Source: Gammaproteobacteria bacterium (GTDB taxonomy: Bacteria; Pseudomonadota; Gammaproteobacteria; Poriferisulfidales; Poriferisulfidaceae). Taken from it: a stretch of 64,000 bases of DNA. Both the position numbers and the translations under genes were made by a program. The stretch spans positions 35,253 through 99,252 of the forward strand of contig JAPOXW010000004.1 in assembly GCA_026706895.1 (NCBI GenBank), read 5' to 3'. Shown here piece by piece: positions 17,720-30,962 of this stretch. Under the pieces are notes generated by a model. That model searched no databases. It was not told the origin of the DNA and saw only the letters and a program-made list of their open reading frames with translations. Within the stretch, counting starts at the first letter, position 1, and each line of letters starts with the position of its first letter.

Positions 17720-18496
17720 TCAGTGCGTCACGCCCAGATAGGCATCAATTACATCTTGATTGTTCTTGACTTCGTCCGGAGTGCCGTCCCCGATTTTCGC
17801 CCCATAGTCCAGCACCACCACGTGGTCGGAAATATCCATCACCACGCTCATGTCATGCTCGATCAGAACGATGGTGGTCCCGTACTCGCGATTGATCTCA
17901 AGCGCGAAGCAAGACATGTCTTTCTTCTCTTCCAGATTCATGCCGGTCATTGGTTCGTCCTGCAGCAGCATGGTCGGTTCAGCCACCAGTGCCCGGGCCA
18001 ACTCGACACGCTTCTGCAAGCCGTACGGCAACTTGCCGACCGGTGTCTTGCGGATGCCCTGCAGGTGCAAGAATTCGATGACTTCCTCGACCGCCCTACG
18101 GTTTTCCACCTCTTCGCGCCGGGCCCGGCCAATATTCAGACCCTGCTCAAGCCAGGTGGAGCGGATTTTCATGCAGCGGCCGGTCAGGATGTTCTCCAGT
18201 ACGGTCATACCTTGGAAAAGCCCGATATTCTGGAATGTCCGAGCCATGCCCAACTGGGCGATCTGCCGTGGGCGCATCCGGGTACAGTCCTGTCCCTTGA
18301 AGACGACCCGACCTTCCTGCGGAACATAGACCCCATTGATGACGTTCAGCATGGAACTCTTGCCTGCGCCGTTAGGGCCGATGACTGCACAGATCTCGCC
18401 TTCCGCCACATCGAAACTGATACCGTTCAGTGCGGTTACGCCGCCGAACACCAAGGTGATGTTGTCAATTTGAAGAATCGGGTTTCCAGCGGCCAT
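17720..18496 (-). CDS. ABC transporter ATP-binding protein (LivG-like)
   Basis: MAAGNPILQIDNITLVFGGVTALNGISF, GPNGAGKSSMLNVINGVY. Confidence 0.9.
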   Translation of the reverse strand: MAAGNPILQIDNITLVFGGVTALNGISFDVAEGEICAVIGPNGAGKSSMLNVINGVYVPQEGRVVFKGQDCTRMRPRQIAQLGMARTFQNIGLFQGMTVLENILTGRCMKIRSTWLEQGLNIGRARREEVENRRAVEEVIEFLHLQGIRKTPVGKLPYGLQKRVELARALVAEPTMLLQDEPMTGMNLEEKKDMSCFALEINREYGTTIVLIEHDMSVVMDISDHVVVLDYGAKIGDGTPDEVKNNQDVIDAYLGVTH

Positions 18497-18497
18497 C

Positions 18498-20357
18498 TCA
18501 AACGTTCCCCAAAGGCACGGTGTAGGATTCCTCGTCCACCGGGTCCGTGTAAGTGTACTCCAACGCATCGCTGTACAGCGCGTCAATCAATCCCCGGTGC
18601 TTCTCCTCGATTTCGTGGCAACGCAATTTCCGGGTCGGCGTCACTTCGCCGGCTGAGGCCATGAATTCGCGGTTCAGGATAGCGAAGCGGCGGAACTGCA
18701 TGCCCGAGGTTGCCGGATCTTCAGCAAGGCCCTCGTTGACCTTCTGGATGTATTCGCGGACCATCTCCTGCACCGAGGCGTGGGCCGAGAGGTCGGCATA
18801 ACCCGTGTAGCGCAGGCTGCGGCGGTCCGCCCAGGTCCGGGTGATCGTGCCGTCAACCGTCACGACCGCGACCGGGTAGTCCCGCCCGTCTCCGAGGACA
18901 ATCGCCTGCTTGATGTATTCGAACGAACGCAGACGGGTTTCCAGCATGTCCGACGCAAATGCACCGCCACCGTTCAATGACCCCATGCGGGCGATCTGTC
19001 CGTGTACGTGCAGACGCCCCTGGTCATCCAGATGACCGGCGTCGTGAGTCCGCACCCAGCCATCTTTGATGCTGTCAGCCGTTGCCTCCGGATTCTTGTA
19101 GATTCCCTTCATCTGTCCCGGTCCACGGAACCAGATTTCACCATTCTCAATGCGAACTTCCGTGTCGTCGAGCGGCAAGCCGACCGAATCCGAATTCCAA
19201 TCTTCGGGGGATTGCATGGTCACGCAAGCGCAGCCCTCGACCTGACCGTACGTCTCGCGCAAGTCGATACCAATCGCCCGGAAGAAATTGAACACGTCCG
19301 GCGCAATCGCGTCGCCACCGGTCAGCGCCAGGCGCAAGCGACTTAGGCCGTAGATATTACAAAACGGGCTGAACGTGGTAATGCGCGCAAACATGAAGAG
19401 CAGCCAGTCAGTGAAGGAGTCCTTCTGACCGGCGGCCCGGTGCGAGGCGACCGTCATGACGGCACGCAAGGCTGACTTATAGATTTTGGTGTCGAACGTC
19501 CGGGCACTCTCGATCCGGTTGGAAGCATGGGTGTAGATGTACTTGTAGACGTAGGGTGGGCCGAACAGGACGCTCGGACCGATTTCCTGCATGTTCTGCA
19601 GCACCGTATCGTCGCTCTCCGGACAGTTCAGGGTGCAACCGGTCGTCAGGGCCAGTGAAAAGGAGAAGAGGAAATCGCTGGAGACCGACAGCGGCAGATA
19701 TGCCAGCAGTTCATCCTTCTCTGTGATCGTCTCGCGTCTCGCGATGCTGCGGGCCGTCGCGATCAGGGCGCCATGCGACAATTCCACAGGACGCTCCGAG
19801 CGGCCGGTGCCGGAGGTAAACAGGATGGTCGCGGTTTCCTCCGGATTCCGTTGCCCTTCCATTTGTTCCAGAAATGCGGCCGAGGCTTCAATCCCTCCCG
19901 TGGCGTCCGGCAGTGCCATCAATTCGGGCTGGGTGTAATTCTCCATGCCTCGCCCGTTGATGTAGAAAATTCTCTTCACACAGGTCTGCCCGCATTCCAG
20001 CAAGGCATCCACATGCTGCTGTTCGAACGCGAGAACGACCTCGACATCGGCACCATTAACTTGTTGCGCGAGCTCATCGCCAAACGTGTTCGTGCCGATT
20101 GGCACCACAATCCCTCCCAGGCTCTGAACTGCGAGGTAATCCAAGTAGAAGTCGGTGGCGTTAGGGCCGAAGATTCCGACCGGGGTTCCCGCCTCGACTC
20201 CGTTTTGGCTCAGCGCTTGAGCCAAGATAGAAACTTGGTCGCGAGCCTGCGACCAGGAAGTAGGATTCCAGATGCCCATCCGCTTGGTCCGAAAAGCCGG
20301 GACGTCCGGATTTTTCTTTGCTCGTTCCAGCAGTAGCGAGAGGAATGTATCCATCAA
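18498..20357 (-). CDS. AMP-dependent acyl-CoA synthetase/ligase
   Basis: TATILFTSGTGRSERPVELSHGAL (AMP-binding motif), ETYGQVEGCACVTMQSPEDW; upstream member of the ABC transporter operon. Confidence 0.88.
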   Translation of the reverse strand: MMDTFLSLLLERAKKNPDVPAFRTKRMGIWNPTSWSQARDQVSILAQALSQNGVEAGTPVGIFGPNATDFYLDYLAVQSLGGIVVPIGTNTFGDELAQQVNGADVEVVLAFEQQHVDALLECGQTCVKRIFYINGRGMENYTQPELMALPDATGGIEASAAFLEQMEGQRNPEETATILFTSGTGRSERPVELSHGALIATARSIARRETITEKDELLAYLPLSVSSDFLFSFSLALTTGCTLNCPESDDTVLQNMQEIGPSVLFGPPYVYKYIYTHASNRIESARTFDTKIYKSALRAVMTVASHRAAGQKDSFTDWLLFMFARITTFSPFCNIYGLSRLRLALTGGDAIAPDVFNFFRAIGIDLRETYGQVEGCACVTMQSPEDWNSDSVGLPLDDTEVRIENGEIWFRGPGQMKGIYKNPEATADSIKDGWVRTHDAGHLDDQGRLHVHGQIARMGSLNGGGAFASDMLETRLRSFEYIKQAIVLGDGRDYPVAVVTVDGTITRTWADRRSLRYTGYADLSAHASVQEMVREYIQKVNEGLAEDPATSGMQFRRFAILNREFMASAGEVTPTRKLRCHEIEEKHRGLIDALYSDALEYTYTDPVDEESYTVPLGNV

Positions 20358-20516
20358 TTCCAGCCTTGTCGAAAGTTTGAGACGGATATTTTGCTCATCT
20401 GCTCCCCGCGAATATCTCCAAAATCTTGATGGCGCATTATAGCCAAAAGGTGCTGGCGCATTATACCCAATTCTTGGTACAGACTTCGCGCGCTGAACCG
20501 GATGGTTTGCGTATCT

Positions 20517-20978
20517 TCACCGACGTACTTGGAAAAATTTTCGCAGTAAGGTTCCGCTTTGCGTCGCACACACACCCGAAGTTACGGCGAAGCGATGGTT
20601 CAGGAAAGTCAGCTCACGTGCATCGTACGCGCCCCCGAGACAGCCCGCCTTCGGGTCCGCAGCACCGAAGACCAGACGCTCCACGCGCGCCGCGACTGCC
20701 GCACCCACGCACATCAGGCAAGGCTCCAGCGTGACGTACAGGGTGGCACCCGGCAAGCGGTAATTTCCGACCTTCAAGCTTGCCTCGCGCAATGCGACGA
20801 TCTCGGCATGCGCGCTGGGGTCGTTCCGTTCGATGCTGCAATTGCGACCGGTACCCACCACGGCACCCTCCAGTGTTACGACCGCACCGACCGGCACCTC
20901 TTCGGCGTTCGCCGCCTGCTCCGCCAGGTCCAAGGCCTGACGCATCATTGCCTCGTCGAACGCATCTGCTGTTGTCAC
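20517..20978 (-). CDS. tadA: tRNA-specific adenosine deaminase
   Basis: [15 protein letters not shown] and [11 protein letters not shown] zinc/deaminase motifs; GTG start overlapping the guaA stop is likely. Confidence 0.9.
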   Translation of the reverse strand: MTTADAFDEAMMRQALDLAEQAANAEEVPVGAVVTLEGAVVGTGRNCSIERNDPSAHAEIVALREASLKVGNYRLPGATLYVTLEPCLMCVGAAVAARVERLVFGAADPKAGCLGGAYDARELTFLNHRFAVTSGVCATQSGTLLRKFFQVRR

Positions 20979-22534
20979 TCCCACTCCACGGTCGCAGGTG
21001 GCTTGCCGGAGATGTCGTAGCACACCCGGGCAATGCCGTCGATCTCGTTAATGATGCGCCGCGCGCAGCGGTCAAGGAATTCGTCCGGCAGACGTGCCCA
21101 TCGCGCAGTCATGAAATCCTGCGTCTCCACCGCACGCAGGGTTACCACGTAGTCGTAGCGCCGTCCATCGCCCATCACGCCCACCGACCGAACCGGCAGG
21201 AACACCACGAACGCCTGCGCAACCTGGTCGTACAGATCCCAGGCGCGCAGTTCCTCGATGAAGATCCGATCCGCCTCGCGCGCCAGCTCGAGGTATTCGG
21301 CACGCACTTCTCCCAGCACGCGGACTCCCAGCCCCGGCCCCGGGAACGGGTGGCGGCCGATCAATTCCTGCGGCAGGCCCAACGTCCGGCCAACCCGGCG
21401 GACTTCGTCCTTGAACAGTTCGCGCAGCGGCTCGACCAACTGGAGGTGCAGGGTTTCCGGCAAACCGCCGACATTGTGGTGCGACTTGATCAGATGCGCC
21501 TTGCCGGTCGCAGCTGCAGCCGATTCGATCACATCCGGATAGATGGTCCCCTGAGCCAGCCAGCGCACGTTCGGCAGCTGCTCCGCCTGCTCCTGGAATA
21601 CGTGGATGAATTCGCGTCCAATGATCTTCCGCTTGTCTTCCGGATCCGTCACCCCGGCCAAGGCGGAGAGAAACCGCTCCCGGGCATCGACCTGGATCAT
21701 CTGAACACCCAGATGCTCGGCAAAGGTCTCACGGACCTGCATTGCCTCCCCTGCGCGAAGCAGGCCGTTGTCCACGAAGATGCAGGTCAACTGCTCCCCG
21801 ATGGCCCGAGCCAGCAGGGCTGCCACGACCGACGAGTCGACGCCTCCAGACAGAGCAAGAACCACACCATCTTTCCCCACCTGCGCGCGCACCGTCGCGA
21901 TGCGGTCCTCAATAATCGCTTCGGGTTCCCACAACCCTTGGCAGCCGCAGTACTGCCGCACAAAACTTTCGATCAACCGCTGTCCTCCCGGGGTGTGGGT
22001 GACCTCCGGGTGGAACTGCAGCCCGAACCAAGGACGCGATTCATGTTCCAGTGCCGCGATTGGCACGCTCTCGGTGGATGCCGTTACCCGGAATCCCTCC
22101 GGCACCGTCTCCACGTGATCCCCGTGCGACATCCATACCTCGGCCTCCGAGTTCTCTCCCAGCGCTTCCATCAAGGAAGTCGCTCCATTGCGGCGCAATG
22201 TCGCCAGGCCGAATTCTCTGCGCTTCCCGGCATGCACCTCGGCGCCATGGCGGCGAGCCAGCGCCTGCATGCCGTAGCAAATGCCGAGCACCGGAACATC
22301 CAAATCGAGCACCGCGTCCGGCACCGGCGGGTGGGCGTCTTCAGTCGTGGTCTCGGGACCGCCCGACAGAATTACGCCGCGGGGATCGAAGCCTCGAATC
22401 TGTTCCCCAGGCGCGTCGCAGGCGTAGATTTCACAATAGCAGCCGGCCTCGCGCACCCGGCGCGCGATCAACTGTACGTATTGCGAGCCGAAATCCAGTA
22501 CCAGGATCCGTTCGGAATGGATGTCCGCAGTCAC
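20975..22534 (-). CDS. guaA: GMP synthase (glutamine-hydrolysing)
   Basis: [31 protein letters not shown]-terminal KPPATVEWE. Confidence 0.98.
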   Translation of the reverse strand: MTADIHSERILVLDFGSQYVQLIARRVREAGCYCEIYACDAPGEQIRGFDPRGVILSGGPETTTEDAHPPVPDAVLDLDVPVLGICYGMQALARRHGAEVHAGKRREFGLATLRRNGATSLMEALGENSEAEVWMSHGDHVETVPEGFRVTASTESVPIAALEHESRPWFGLQFHPEVTHTPGGQRLIESFVRQYCGCQGLWEPEAIIEDRIATVRAQVGKDGVVLALSGGVDSSVVAALLARAIGEQLTCIFVDNGLLRAGEAMQVRETFAEHLGVQMIQVDARERFLSALAGVTDPEDKRKIIGREFIHVFQEQAEQLPNVRWLAQGTIYPDVIESAAAATGKAHLIKSHHNVGGLPETLHLQLVEPLRELFKDEVRRVGRTLGLPQELIGRHPFPGPGLGVRVLGEVRAEYLELAREADRIFIEELRAWDLYDQVAQAFVVFLPVRSVGVMGDGRRYDYVVTLRAVETQDFMTARWARLPDEFLDRCARRIINEIDGIARVCYDISGKPPATVEWE

Positions 22535-22537
22535 GGA

Positions 22538-24016
<1,479 letters not shown>

Positions 24017-24072
24017 CTATTGAGAATGTCCATACACTATGATAATGCATTGACCGTAAAAATGCCAAATTA

Positions 24073-24960
24073 ATGTCTCCTTATCCGTCCCTTTCCACCC
24101 TGCAAAACCGGCTTGGAATCTACGCCCGGCTGATCCGGCTGGACCGCCCGGTAGGGATCTGGCTTCTGCTGTGGCCGACCTTGTGGAGCCTGTGGTTGGT
24201 CTCGGGCGGCCTCCCGGCGACCCGACTGCTGCTGATCTTCATTGCCGGGGTGGTCCTGATGCGCTCAGCCGGGTGCGCCATCAACGACTACGCGGACCGG
24301 GACCTGGACCGGCAGGTTGCCCGGACCCGAAACCGCCCGCTGGCGCGCGGAGAGATCCCACCTCGCGAAGCGCTAGGAGTGACTGCCGTGCTGCTCGCCG
24401 GCGCGCTTGGGCTGGCCCTGATGCTGCCCCCGCTGACCCTGGCACTGGCCGTGCCGGCCGTCCTGCTGGCCGCCACTTATCCGTTTGCCAAACGTTGGCA
24501 TCACCTGCCGCAGCTCCACCTCGGACTCAGTTTCGCGTGGGCCGTGCCGATGGCCATCAGCGCATACACCGGAGGCTGGCCGGAAGCCTGGGGGTGGCTT
24601 GCGTTCCTCGCCACCGTACTGTGGGTGGTCGCCTACGATACGCTGTACGCCATGGCGGACCGGGAGGAAGACCTGGCGGCCGGCAACCGCTCCACGGCCA
24701 TCCTGTTCGGCTCTGCCGACATTTTCATGGTGGCATTGCTGCAGGGGCTGTTCCTGCTGACGATGTTACTGCTCGGAATCCAGCTTTCCCTGCCACCCGC
24801 CTACTACAGCGGGCTGGCGATAGCCCTCGCGCTGGCCGCCAATCAGATTTGGCGAGTGCGCGGCAGGGATCCGAAGGCCTGCTTCTGGGCTTTCAACGAT
24901 AACGTGTGGATCGGGGCGGCAATCTGGGCGGGCATCGCCTTGGCCCTGACTGGCACGTGA
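24073..24960 (+). CDS. ubiA: 4-hydroxybenzoate polyprenyltransferase
   Basis: RLDRPVGIWLLLWPTLWSLW, NDYADRDLDRQVARTRNRPLARGEI, YDTLYAMADREED. Confidence 0.95.
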   Translation: MSPYPSLSTLQNRLGIYARLIRLDRPVGIWLLLWPTLWSLWLVSGGLPATRLLLIFIAGVVLMRSAGCAINDYADRDLDRQVARTRNRPLARGEIPPREALGVTAVLLAGALGLALMLPPLTLALAVPAVLLAATYPFAKRWHHLPQLHLGLSFAWAVPMAISAYTGGWPEAWGWLAFLATVLWVVAYDTLYAMADREEDLAAGNRSTAILFGSADIFMVALLQGLFLLTMLLLGIQLSLPPAYYSGLAIALALAANQIWRVRGRDPKACFWAFNDNVWIGAAIWAGIALALTGT

Positions 24961-25093
24961 GGCCCGCTCACTCGATCAAGCGCCTTCTTGTTCACCTATA
25001 ATGTAGATTCTATACAGCATTGAATCGCAATCGGACGTTTTGGCAGAACTGGCAAAAAGAGCGCATTCATATTATTGGGAAGGCTAACCCGCA

Positions 25094-25435
25094 TTGCAGC
25101 ACGCACGGCAAAATGATTCGACACGCCTCTGCCACAGCATTCTGATGGGAAGGGATCAGACACTGGCGCTCCTGCGGCAGCATAAAGCCGCTCTGGCACA
25201 GCAGTTCGCCGTCTCGGATATTGCCATTTTCGGGTCGACCGCCCGCGACGAAGCCTCGGATACGAGCGATATCGACGTTCTGGTCCGGTTTGACGGACCG
25301 ACCACGACCGAAGGCTTCTTCGGCTTGCTGTTCTATCTGGAAGATCTCTTCGGCCGCCGCATTGACTTGGTCACGGACCAGGCACTGCGGAAAGAATTCC
25401 GCGCCCATATAGAGCAGGAAGCCATCCATGCCTGA
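25094..25435 (+). CDS. MNT-type minimal nucleotidyltransferase (MntA-like antitoxin)
   Basis: IAIFGSTARDEASDTSDIDVLVRFDG (GSxARx..SDxDxL motif); overlaps the HEPN gene; likely start at internal Met, about 25145. Confidence 0.88.
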   Translation: MQHARQNDSTRLCHSILMGRDQTLALLRQHKAALAQQFAVSDIAIFGSTARDEASDTSDIDVLVRFDGPTTTEGFFGLLFYLEDLFGRRIDLVTDQALRKEFRAHIEQEAIHA

Positions 25436-25781
25436 CCCCCGTAAGCCGGATCGCGGCTGGCAGCTATACGTCGACGACATGATCGAGTGCATGCGCAAGA
25501 TTCAGTCCTACACGAAACAGACGGACAAGGCCGCGTTCATTGCCAATTCCCTCGTCTACGATGCCACGCTCCGAAACCTTGAACTGATCGGCGAGGCCGC
25601 CACCCATATTCCGGAAGACATACGGGACGCGCATCCGGAAATACCCTGGCGGACCGTCATCGCGGCCCGGAACCGAATCATCCACGGCTACCTCGGCATC
25701 GACGACAGTCTGATCTGGCATATGGTCGAAAACAGCATCCCGAATCTATTACCAATACTGGAGGATTTGCAGAGTTCGTGA
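25428..25781 (+). CDS. HEPN-domain protein (HepT-like toxin, DUF86)
   Basis: [14 protein letters not shown] matches the Rx4HxY HEPN motif; cognate MNT gene upstream. Confidence 0.88.
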   Translation: MPDPRKPDRGWQLYVDDMIECMRKIQSYTKQTDKAAFIANSLVYDATLRNLELIGEAATHIPEDIRDAHPEIPWRTVIAARNRIIHGYLGIDDSLIWHMVENSIPNLLPILEDLQSS

Positions 25782-26773
25782 ACTTTGGAAACAGGATCAA
25801 GCGCATGTCTTCCACAGCCCGCCACGATTGGACCCTCTCCGAAGTCCGCGATCTTCTGAATCGCCCGTTCAGCGACCTGATCCATCAGGCGCAGACCATC
25901 CATCGTGCCTGCCATGATCCGAACCAGGTGCAGGTCAGTACCTTGTTGTCGATCAAGACCGGTGGCTGTCCGGAAGATTGCGCCTACTGCCCGCAGAGTG
26001 CTCACTACCAGACCGGGCTGGATCGAGAAAAACTTCTGGATCTGGAAGAGGTCCGGGAGGCCGCCCGCCGTGCGGTAGACAGCGGCGCGACCCGGTTCTG
26101 CCTAGGTGCAGCCTGGCGCTCACCGACCGACCGCGACCTGGACGGCGTGGTACAAATGATCGAAGTGGTGCGCGAACAGGGACTCGAGACCTGCGTGACG
26201 CTGGGAATGCTGAGCCATGAACAGGCAAAACGTCTCGCGGAGTGCGGCCTCGACTACTACAACCACAATCTGGATACCTCGCCGGAGTTCTACGGCGAAA
26301 TCATCACCACCCGAACCTACCAGGACCGCCTGGATACATTGCAGCATGTCCGCGACGCCGGCATCCGGGTGTGCTGCGGCGGCATCCTTGGGATGGGCGA
26401 GTCCCGGGAGGACCGGGCCGGGCTTTTGACCCAACTCGCCACTCAGGACCCCCACCCGGAGTCGGTCCCGATCAACCTCTTGGTACGAGTGTCCGGAACC
26501 CCCTTGGGAGAAGCGGAGGCACTGGACCCACTCGAGTTCGTGCGTACCATTGCGGCAGCGCGAATCAGCATGCCCCACTCCATGGTCCGCCTGTCCGCGG
26601 GACGCGAAGACATGAGCGACGAGTTGCAGGCATTGTGCTTCGTAGCCGGAGCCAATTCCATCTTCTACGGCGAAACCCTCCTGACGACACCCAATCCCGA
26701 CACTGCCCGCGACCAGGCACTGTTCTCCCGCCTGGGTCTGACGGCGCAACAAAACCCTTCCTCCGCTCCCTGA
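25778..26773 (+). CDS. bioB: Biotin synthase (GTG start overlapping the HEPN stop, or ATG at 25805)
   Basis: [24 protein letters not shown] (radical SAM CxxxCxxC). Confidence 0.97.
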   Translation: MNFGNRIKRMSSTARHDWTLSEVRDLLNRPFSDLIHQAQTIHRACHDPNQVQVSTLLSIKTGGCPEDCAYCPQSAHYQTGLDREKLLDLEEVREAARRAVDSGATRFCLGAAWRSPTDRDLDGVVQMIEVVREQGLETCVTLGMLSHEQAKRLAECGLDYYNHNLDTSPEFYGEIITTRTYQDRLDTLQHVRDAGIRVCCGGILGMGESREDRAGLLTQLATQDPHPESVPINLLVRVSGTPLGEAEALDPLEFVRTIAAARISMPHSMVRLSAGREDMSDELQALCFVAGANSIFYGETLLTTPNPDTARDQALFSRLGLTAQQNPSSAP

Positions 26774-26781
26774 GGCCTCCC

Positions 26782-27930
26782 ATGAAGGACTGGCGCCGCC
26801 CGCGCCCGGCGATTCTGCGGCGGCAGCGGATCCTCCGCGGGGCAACCAATACCGAAAACGCCTCTCTGGACGGCCGCCCCCAATCGATCTGGTGTGACAA
26901 CGATTACCTGGGACTGAGTCGCGATCCCCGGGTCTGCGAGGCAATGGCTTCTGCAGCCAAACGCTACGGCGCAGGCGCGGGCGCCTCACCGTTGATCACC
27001 GGCCACACCGAAATCCACCAGTTGCTGGAGGAACGCCTTGCCGCCTTTACCGGTCGCGACCGGGCGTTGGTCTTCAGCGCTGGCTACCTCACCAATCTCG
27101 GAACCGTGCAGGCGCTGGCCGAGCGCGGCGACACTCTGATCGAGGATCGCCTGAACCACGCCTCGCTACTGGACGCCGCCCGCCTGTCACGCGCCCGATG
27201 CTTGCGTTATCGCCATGCCGACGCCGCCGATGCGGCCCGGCTGCTGCAGGAACATCAAGCCCGGCTGATTCTGACCGATGGCGTGTTCAGCATGGATGGC
27301 GATACCGCGCCGGTAAGCGAACTGGCCGCCGCTGCCCGGGCACATGATGCCCTGCTGCTGTGCGACGACGCACACGGCATTGGCGTGCTTGGAGCCCATG
27401 GAGGCGGGCTGCTCGAAGAAGCCGGGCTTTCTCAAGTAGAAGTTCCACTGCTGGTGGGAACCTTGGGCAAGGCGCTGGGCGCCCAAGGCGGCTTCGTCGC
27501 CGGACCCGCCGATTTGATCGAGCATCTCCTCCAGTACGCCCGTAGTTACGGTTACAGCACCGCGCTGGCCCCACCGCTCGCGGCCGCCGCAGACCAAGCT
27601 TTGAAACTACTGATCGACGAACCGGAGTATCGGGCGCGCTTGCGCGACAACATCGAATACTTCCTCCAATGCGCGAAGCAACACGAATTGCCGCTGCAGC
27701 CTTCGCGCACCGCCATCCAACCTCTAATCCTAGATGACCCGGAGTCCGCGCTCGCAGCCAGCCGCTCCCTGTCGGAACAAAGTTTTGCCGTCTGTGCTAT
27801 CCGTCCGCCCACCGTACCCGAAGGCACCTCCCGGCTGCGCATTACCCTGTCGGCCCGCCACACACGCGAGCAAATCGAGCGTTTCAGCGAAGCGCTCGCC
27901 GCCTGTTGCCCTGCTAAACTGGAAGTATGA
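26782..27930 (+). CDS. bioF: 8-amino-7-oxononanoate synthase
   Basis: CDNDYLGLSRDPRV, DDAHGIGVLG, LVGTLGKALGAQGG; start at MKDWRRPRPAIL. Confidence 0.95.
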   Translation: MKDWRRPRPAILRRQRILRGATNTENASLDGRPQSIWCDNDYLGLSRDPRVCEAMASAAKRYGAGAGASPLITGHTEIHQLLEERLAAFTGRDRALVFSAGYLTNLGTVQALAERGDTLIEDRLNHASLLDAARLSRARCLRYRHADAADAARLLQEHQARLILTDGVFSMDGDTAPVSELAAAARAHDALLLCDDAHGIGVLGAHGGGLLEEAGLSQVEVPLLVGTLGKALGAQGGFVAGPADLIEHLLQYARSYGYSTALAPPLAAAADQALKLLIDEPEYRARLRDNIEYFLQCAKQHELPLQPSRTAIQPLILDDPESALAASRSLSEQSFAVCAIRPPTVPEGTSRLRITLSARHTREQIERFSEALAACCPAKLEV

Positions 27931-29171
27931 CTCTTAGATACAGGAAAGTGCTGCTCGGCATCACCGGCAGCATCGCCGCCTACAAGGCCTGCGAATTGGT
28001 GCGCCTGCTGGTTCGGGATGGCGCCGAGGTCCAGGTGGTCATGAGCCCGGCGGCGGAACAGTTCGTCGGCGCCATGACATTAGAGGCGCTCAGCCACAGG
28101 CCCGTGCGTACCGCGTTGTTCGACCGCGAGGCAGAAATGTCGATGAGCCATATTGAATTGGCCCGATGGGCTGATGCCGTGGTCATCGCGCCGGCCTCTG
28201 CCCATTGCCTGGCCAAACTTGCGACTGGTTTGGCCGACGATCTCCTGATGACCCTGTGTCTGGCCACGCGCGCCCCGATTCTGGTTGCCCCGGCCATGAA
28301 CGCGGCGATGTGGGAAAACCCCGCAACCCAAGAACATGTCCATGCCCTCATCGAGCGCGGGGTCCAAGTCATCAGCCCGGACGTCGGCGAACAGGCATGC
28401 GGCGAGACCGGGCCAGGCCGCCTGCCCGACCCGGAGTATTTGCGGGCCGCCATCGAAGAACTCGGCACGGACTCCGCGCTAAAGGGCGTGCATGCCGTCG
28501 TCACGGCAGGGCCAACCCGGGAGCCGATTGATCCGGCTCGCTTCATCAGCAACTTCAGCACCGGTCGAATGGGCTGCGCGATCGCCGACGCCTTGCTGGA
28601 ACGCGGTGCCCAAGTCACCCTGATTCACGGCCCGATCGACATTCCGCTTCCGCCGGATGCCGATTGCGTGGCGGTTACGACTGCCGCCGAAATGCTGGAC
28701 GCGGTAATGGCGCACGTGGGCGACTGTCAATTGCTGGTCGCGAATGCAGCGGTCGCGGACTGGCGCCCCCGAGAAACCACCGGCCAAAAAACCCGGAAAT
28801 CCCAGGAGCCGCGAACTTTGGAACTGGAGCCCACTCCCGACATCCTGGCCACTCTCGGTCAAAAGGAGCCGCGGCCGTTCCTTGTGGGATTTGCAGCGGA
28901 GACCGAAAACCTGGAAGAGAACGCCCGCACCAAGCTGCGCGCCAAGAATGCCGACCTCATGGTCGCCAACCGGATCGGTCCGGATGACGGATTTGGAGAA
29001 ACAGAAACGACACTTGAAGTGGTGGATGCCGATTCCGTCATGCAACTCGGGCCGGACTCCAAGAGCACTTTGGCACGGCAATTGGTCGATCATATTGCAG
29101 TGCGGCTGTCCCCCGTCTCTTCGGTGGTCGACTTCTCCCATGCTGCCCGTCGAACTACGCGTTCTCGATAA
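27927..29171 (+). CDS. coaBC: Bifunctional phosphopantothenoylcysteine decarboxylase/phosphopantothenate-cysteine ligase
   Basis: [60 protein letters not shown]. Confidence 0.97.
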   Translation: MTLRYRKVLLGITGSIAAYKACELVRLLVRDGAEVQVVMSPAAEQFVGAMTLEALSHRPVRTALFDREAEMSMSHIELARWADAVVIAPASAHCLAKLATGLADDLLMTLCLATRAPILVAPAMNAAMWENPATQEHVHALIERGVQVISPDVGEQACGETGPGRLPDPEYLRAAIEELGTDSALKGVHAVVTAGPTREPIDPARFISNFSTGRMGCAIADALLERGAQVTLIHGPIDIPLPPDADCVAVTTAAEMLDAVMAHVGDCQLLVANAAVADWRPRETTGQKTRKSQEPRTLELEPTPDILATLGQKEPRPFLVGFAAETENLEENARTKLRAKNADLMVANRIGPDDGFGETETTLEVVDADSVMQLGPDSKSTLARQLVDHIAVRLSPVSSVVDFSHAARRTTRSR

Positions 29172-29595
29172 ACGGCTCGGCGATTCCATCGAGCTTCCGA
29201 CCCGCGCGACCGAAGGCTCGGCCGGGCTGGACCTTCGCGCCTGCCTGCAGGAACCCCTAACGCTCGAACCCGGCCAGTCCGAATTGGTTCCAGCCGGATT
29301 CGCGATCCACATCGCGGATCCCGGCTATGCCGCGCTGATCCTGCCACGCTCCGGACTGGGCCACAAGCATGGCATCGTGCTCGGCAATCTGGTCGGACTG
29401 ATCGACTCCGACTACCAGGGAGAAATCATGATCTCGTGCTGGAATCGCGGGCGTGATGCTTTCACTATCGAAGTTGGCGAGCGTATCGCTCAGTTGGTTG
29501 TCGTGCCAGTGCAACAAGTCGAATTTAAAATCGTTGAGGAATTCCCGCAAAGTGCACGGGGTGCCGGCGGATTTGGACATACCGGCAAAGAATGA
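29140..29595 (+). CDS. dut: dUTP diphosphatase
   Basis: [70 protein letters not shown]. Confidence 0.96.
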   Translation: MLPVELRVLDKRLGDSIELPTRATEGSAGLDLRACLQEPLTLEPGQSELVPAGFAIHIADPGYAALILPRSGLGHKHGIVLGNLVGLIDSDYQGEIMISCWNRGRDAFTIEVGERIAQLVVVPVQQVEFKIVEEFPQSARGAGGFGHTGKE

Positions 29596-30962
29596 CGCTT
29601 CCTGAACACATTTTTCGGGCCTACGACATCCGGGGCATTGCCGGCAGTGAACTTTCGGGGACTTTCGCCCGACAACTCGGCCGAGCTATATCGGTCGAAT
29701 ACCCGGAAGCCCGGGAAATAGCCATCGGCCGTGACGGGCGCCATTCAAGTGATGCCTTGGCCTCGGCCTTAATCGAAGGCTTGTCCGATGCCGGTATCAC
29801 CGTCCACGATGTCGGGCAAGTGCCGACCCCGGTCCTGTATTTCGCGACTCACGAATTCGGCCATGGATCTGGCGTCATGGTGACTGGAAGCCACAATCCT
29901 CCTGAATACAACGGATTCAAGCTGGTCATGCTAGGCCATACACTTGCAGGCGATGACATTCAGGCTCTGCGCGCGCGCATACTGCGAGACCTGCCCTGCC
30001 CGGGCGGGGGAAATCGGATTGAGAAGGACGTGTCGGAAGCCTACGTCAAGCGAATCGCCGGAGATATCCAGCTGGCTCGACCGATGCGCGTCGCGCTGGA
30101 TGCCGGCAACGGCGCCGCTGGCCCCATCGCCGTCCGGGTGCTGCGCGCCTGCGGGGCGGAGGTGACGGAACTGTATTGCGATATAGACGGCGATTTTCCA
30201 AACCATCACCCCAATCCAAGCGATGCGAAGAACCTGCAGGACCTGAAGGCCTGCGTGCTGCAAGATGGACTAGAGATAGGCATAGCGCTGGACGGCGATG
30301 GCGACCGCTGCGGCGTGGTCGACGACACGGGCGAAATCCTGTGGGCGGATCGGCAGTTGATGGTTCACGCCACCGACGTACTTAAGCGCAAACCGGGTGC
30401 CACCGTGGTGTTCGACGTCAAGTGTTCCAGCCTGCTACCGCGGGTGATCGAAGAGTCCGGTGGCGCGCCAGTGATGGCTCGAACCGGGCATTCGTTCATC
30501 AAGGCGAAGATGCGCGAAACCCAGGCCGCTCTCGCGGGCGAAATGAGTGGGCATCTGTTCTTCCAGGAACGCTGGTACGGATTCGACGATGGCATCTATG
30601 CCGCTGCCCGGCTGTTGCAAATCTTGGCCGAAAAGGAAGAGCCTGCCAGTGCGGTCTTTGCCGCCCTGCCCCAAGCCTGCGTCACGCCGGAAATCAACAT
30701 CCCGTTTGAAGTCGATGGCGACCAGCACCGGTTCATCGAGAAATTCTCAGCCTGCGCTGAATTTCCCGGTGCTCGCCTGACTCGGATCGACGGCGTTCGT
30801 GCGGATTTCGATGACGGGTTCGGGCTGGCTCGGGCCTCCAATACTACGCCGTACGTGGTGACCCGCTTCGAAGGAACGACCTCGGATGTCATCGAGCGAA
30901 TCCAGGCCGAGTTCCGGAGTCAAATGCTTGCCGTGGACTCGGGACTGGAGCTTCCGTTTTGA
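29592..30962 (+). CDS. algC: Phosphomannomutase/phosphoglucomutase
   Basis: [42 protein letters not shown]. Confidence 0.93.
   Translation: MTLPEHIFRAYDIRGIAGSELSGTFARQLGRAISVEYPEAREIAIGRDGRHSSDALASALIEGLSDAGITVHDVGQVPTPVLYFATHEFGHGSGVMVTGSHNPPEYNGFKLVMLGHTLAGDDIQALRARILRDLPCPGGGNRIEKDVSEAYVKRIAGDIQLARPMRVALDAGNGAAGPIAVRVLRACGAEVTELYCDIDGDFPNHHPNPSDAKNLQDLKACVLQDGLEIGIALDGDGDRCGVVDDTGEILWADRQLMVHATDVLKRKPGATVVFDVKCSSLLPRVIEESGGAPVMARTGHSFIKAKMRETQAALAGEMSGHLFFQERWYGFDDGIYAAARLLQILAEKEEPASAVFAALPQACVTPEINIPFEVDGDQHRFIEKFSACAEFPGARLTRIDGVRADFDDGFGLARASNTTPYVVTRFEGTTSDVIERIQAEFRSQMLAVDSGLELPF

Noticed and set aside
26242-27930. 562-aa bioF ORF as listed
   Set aside because: The first 180 codons overlap bioB out of frame; BioF homology begins at 26782.
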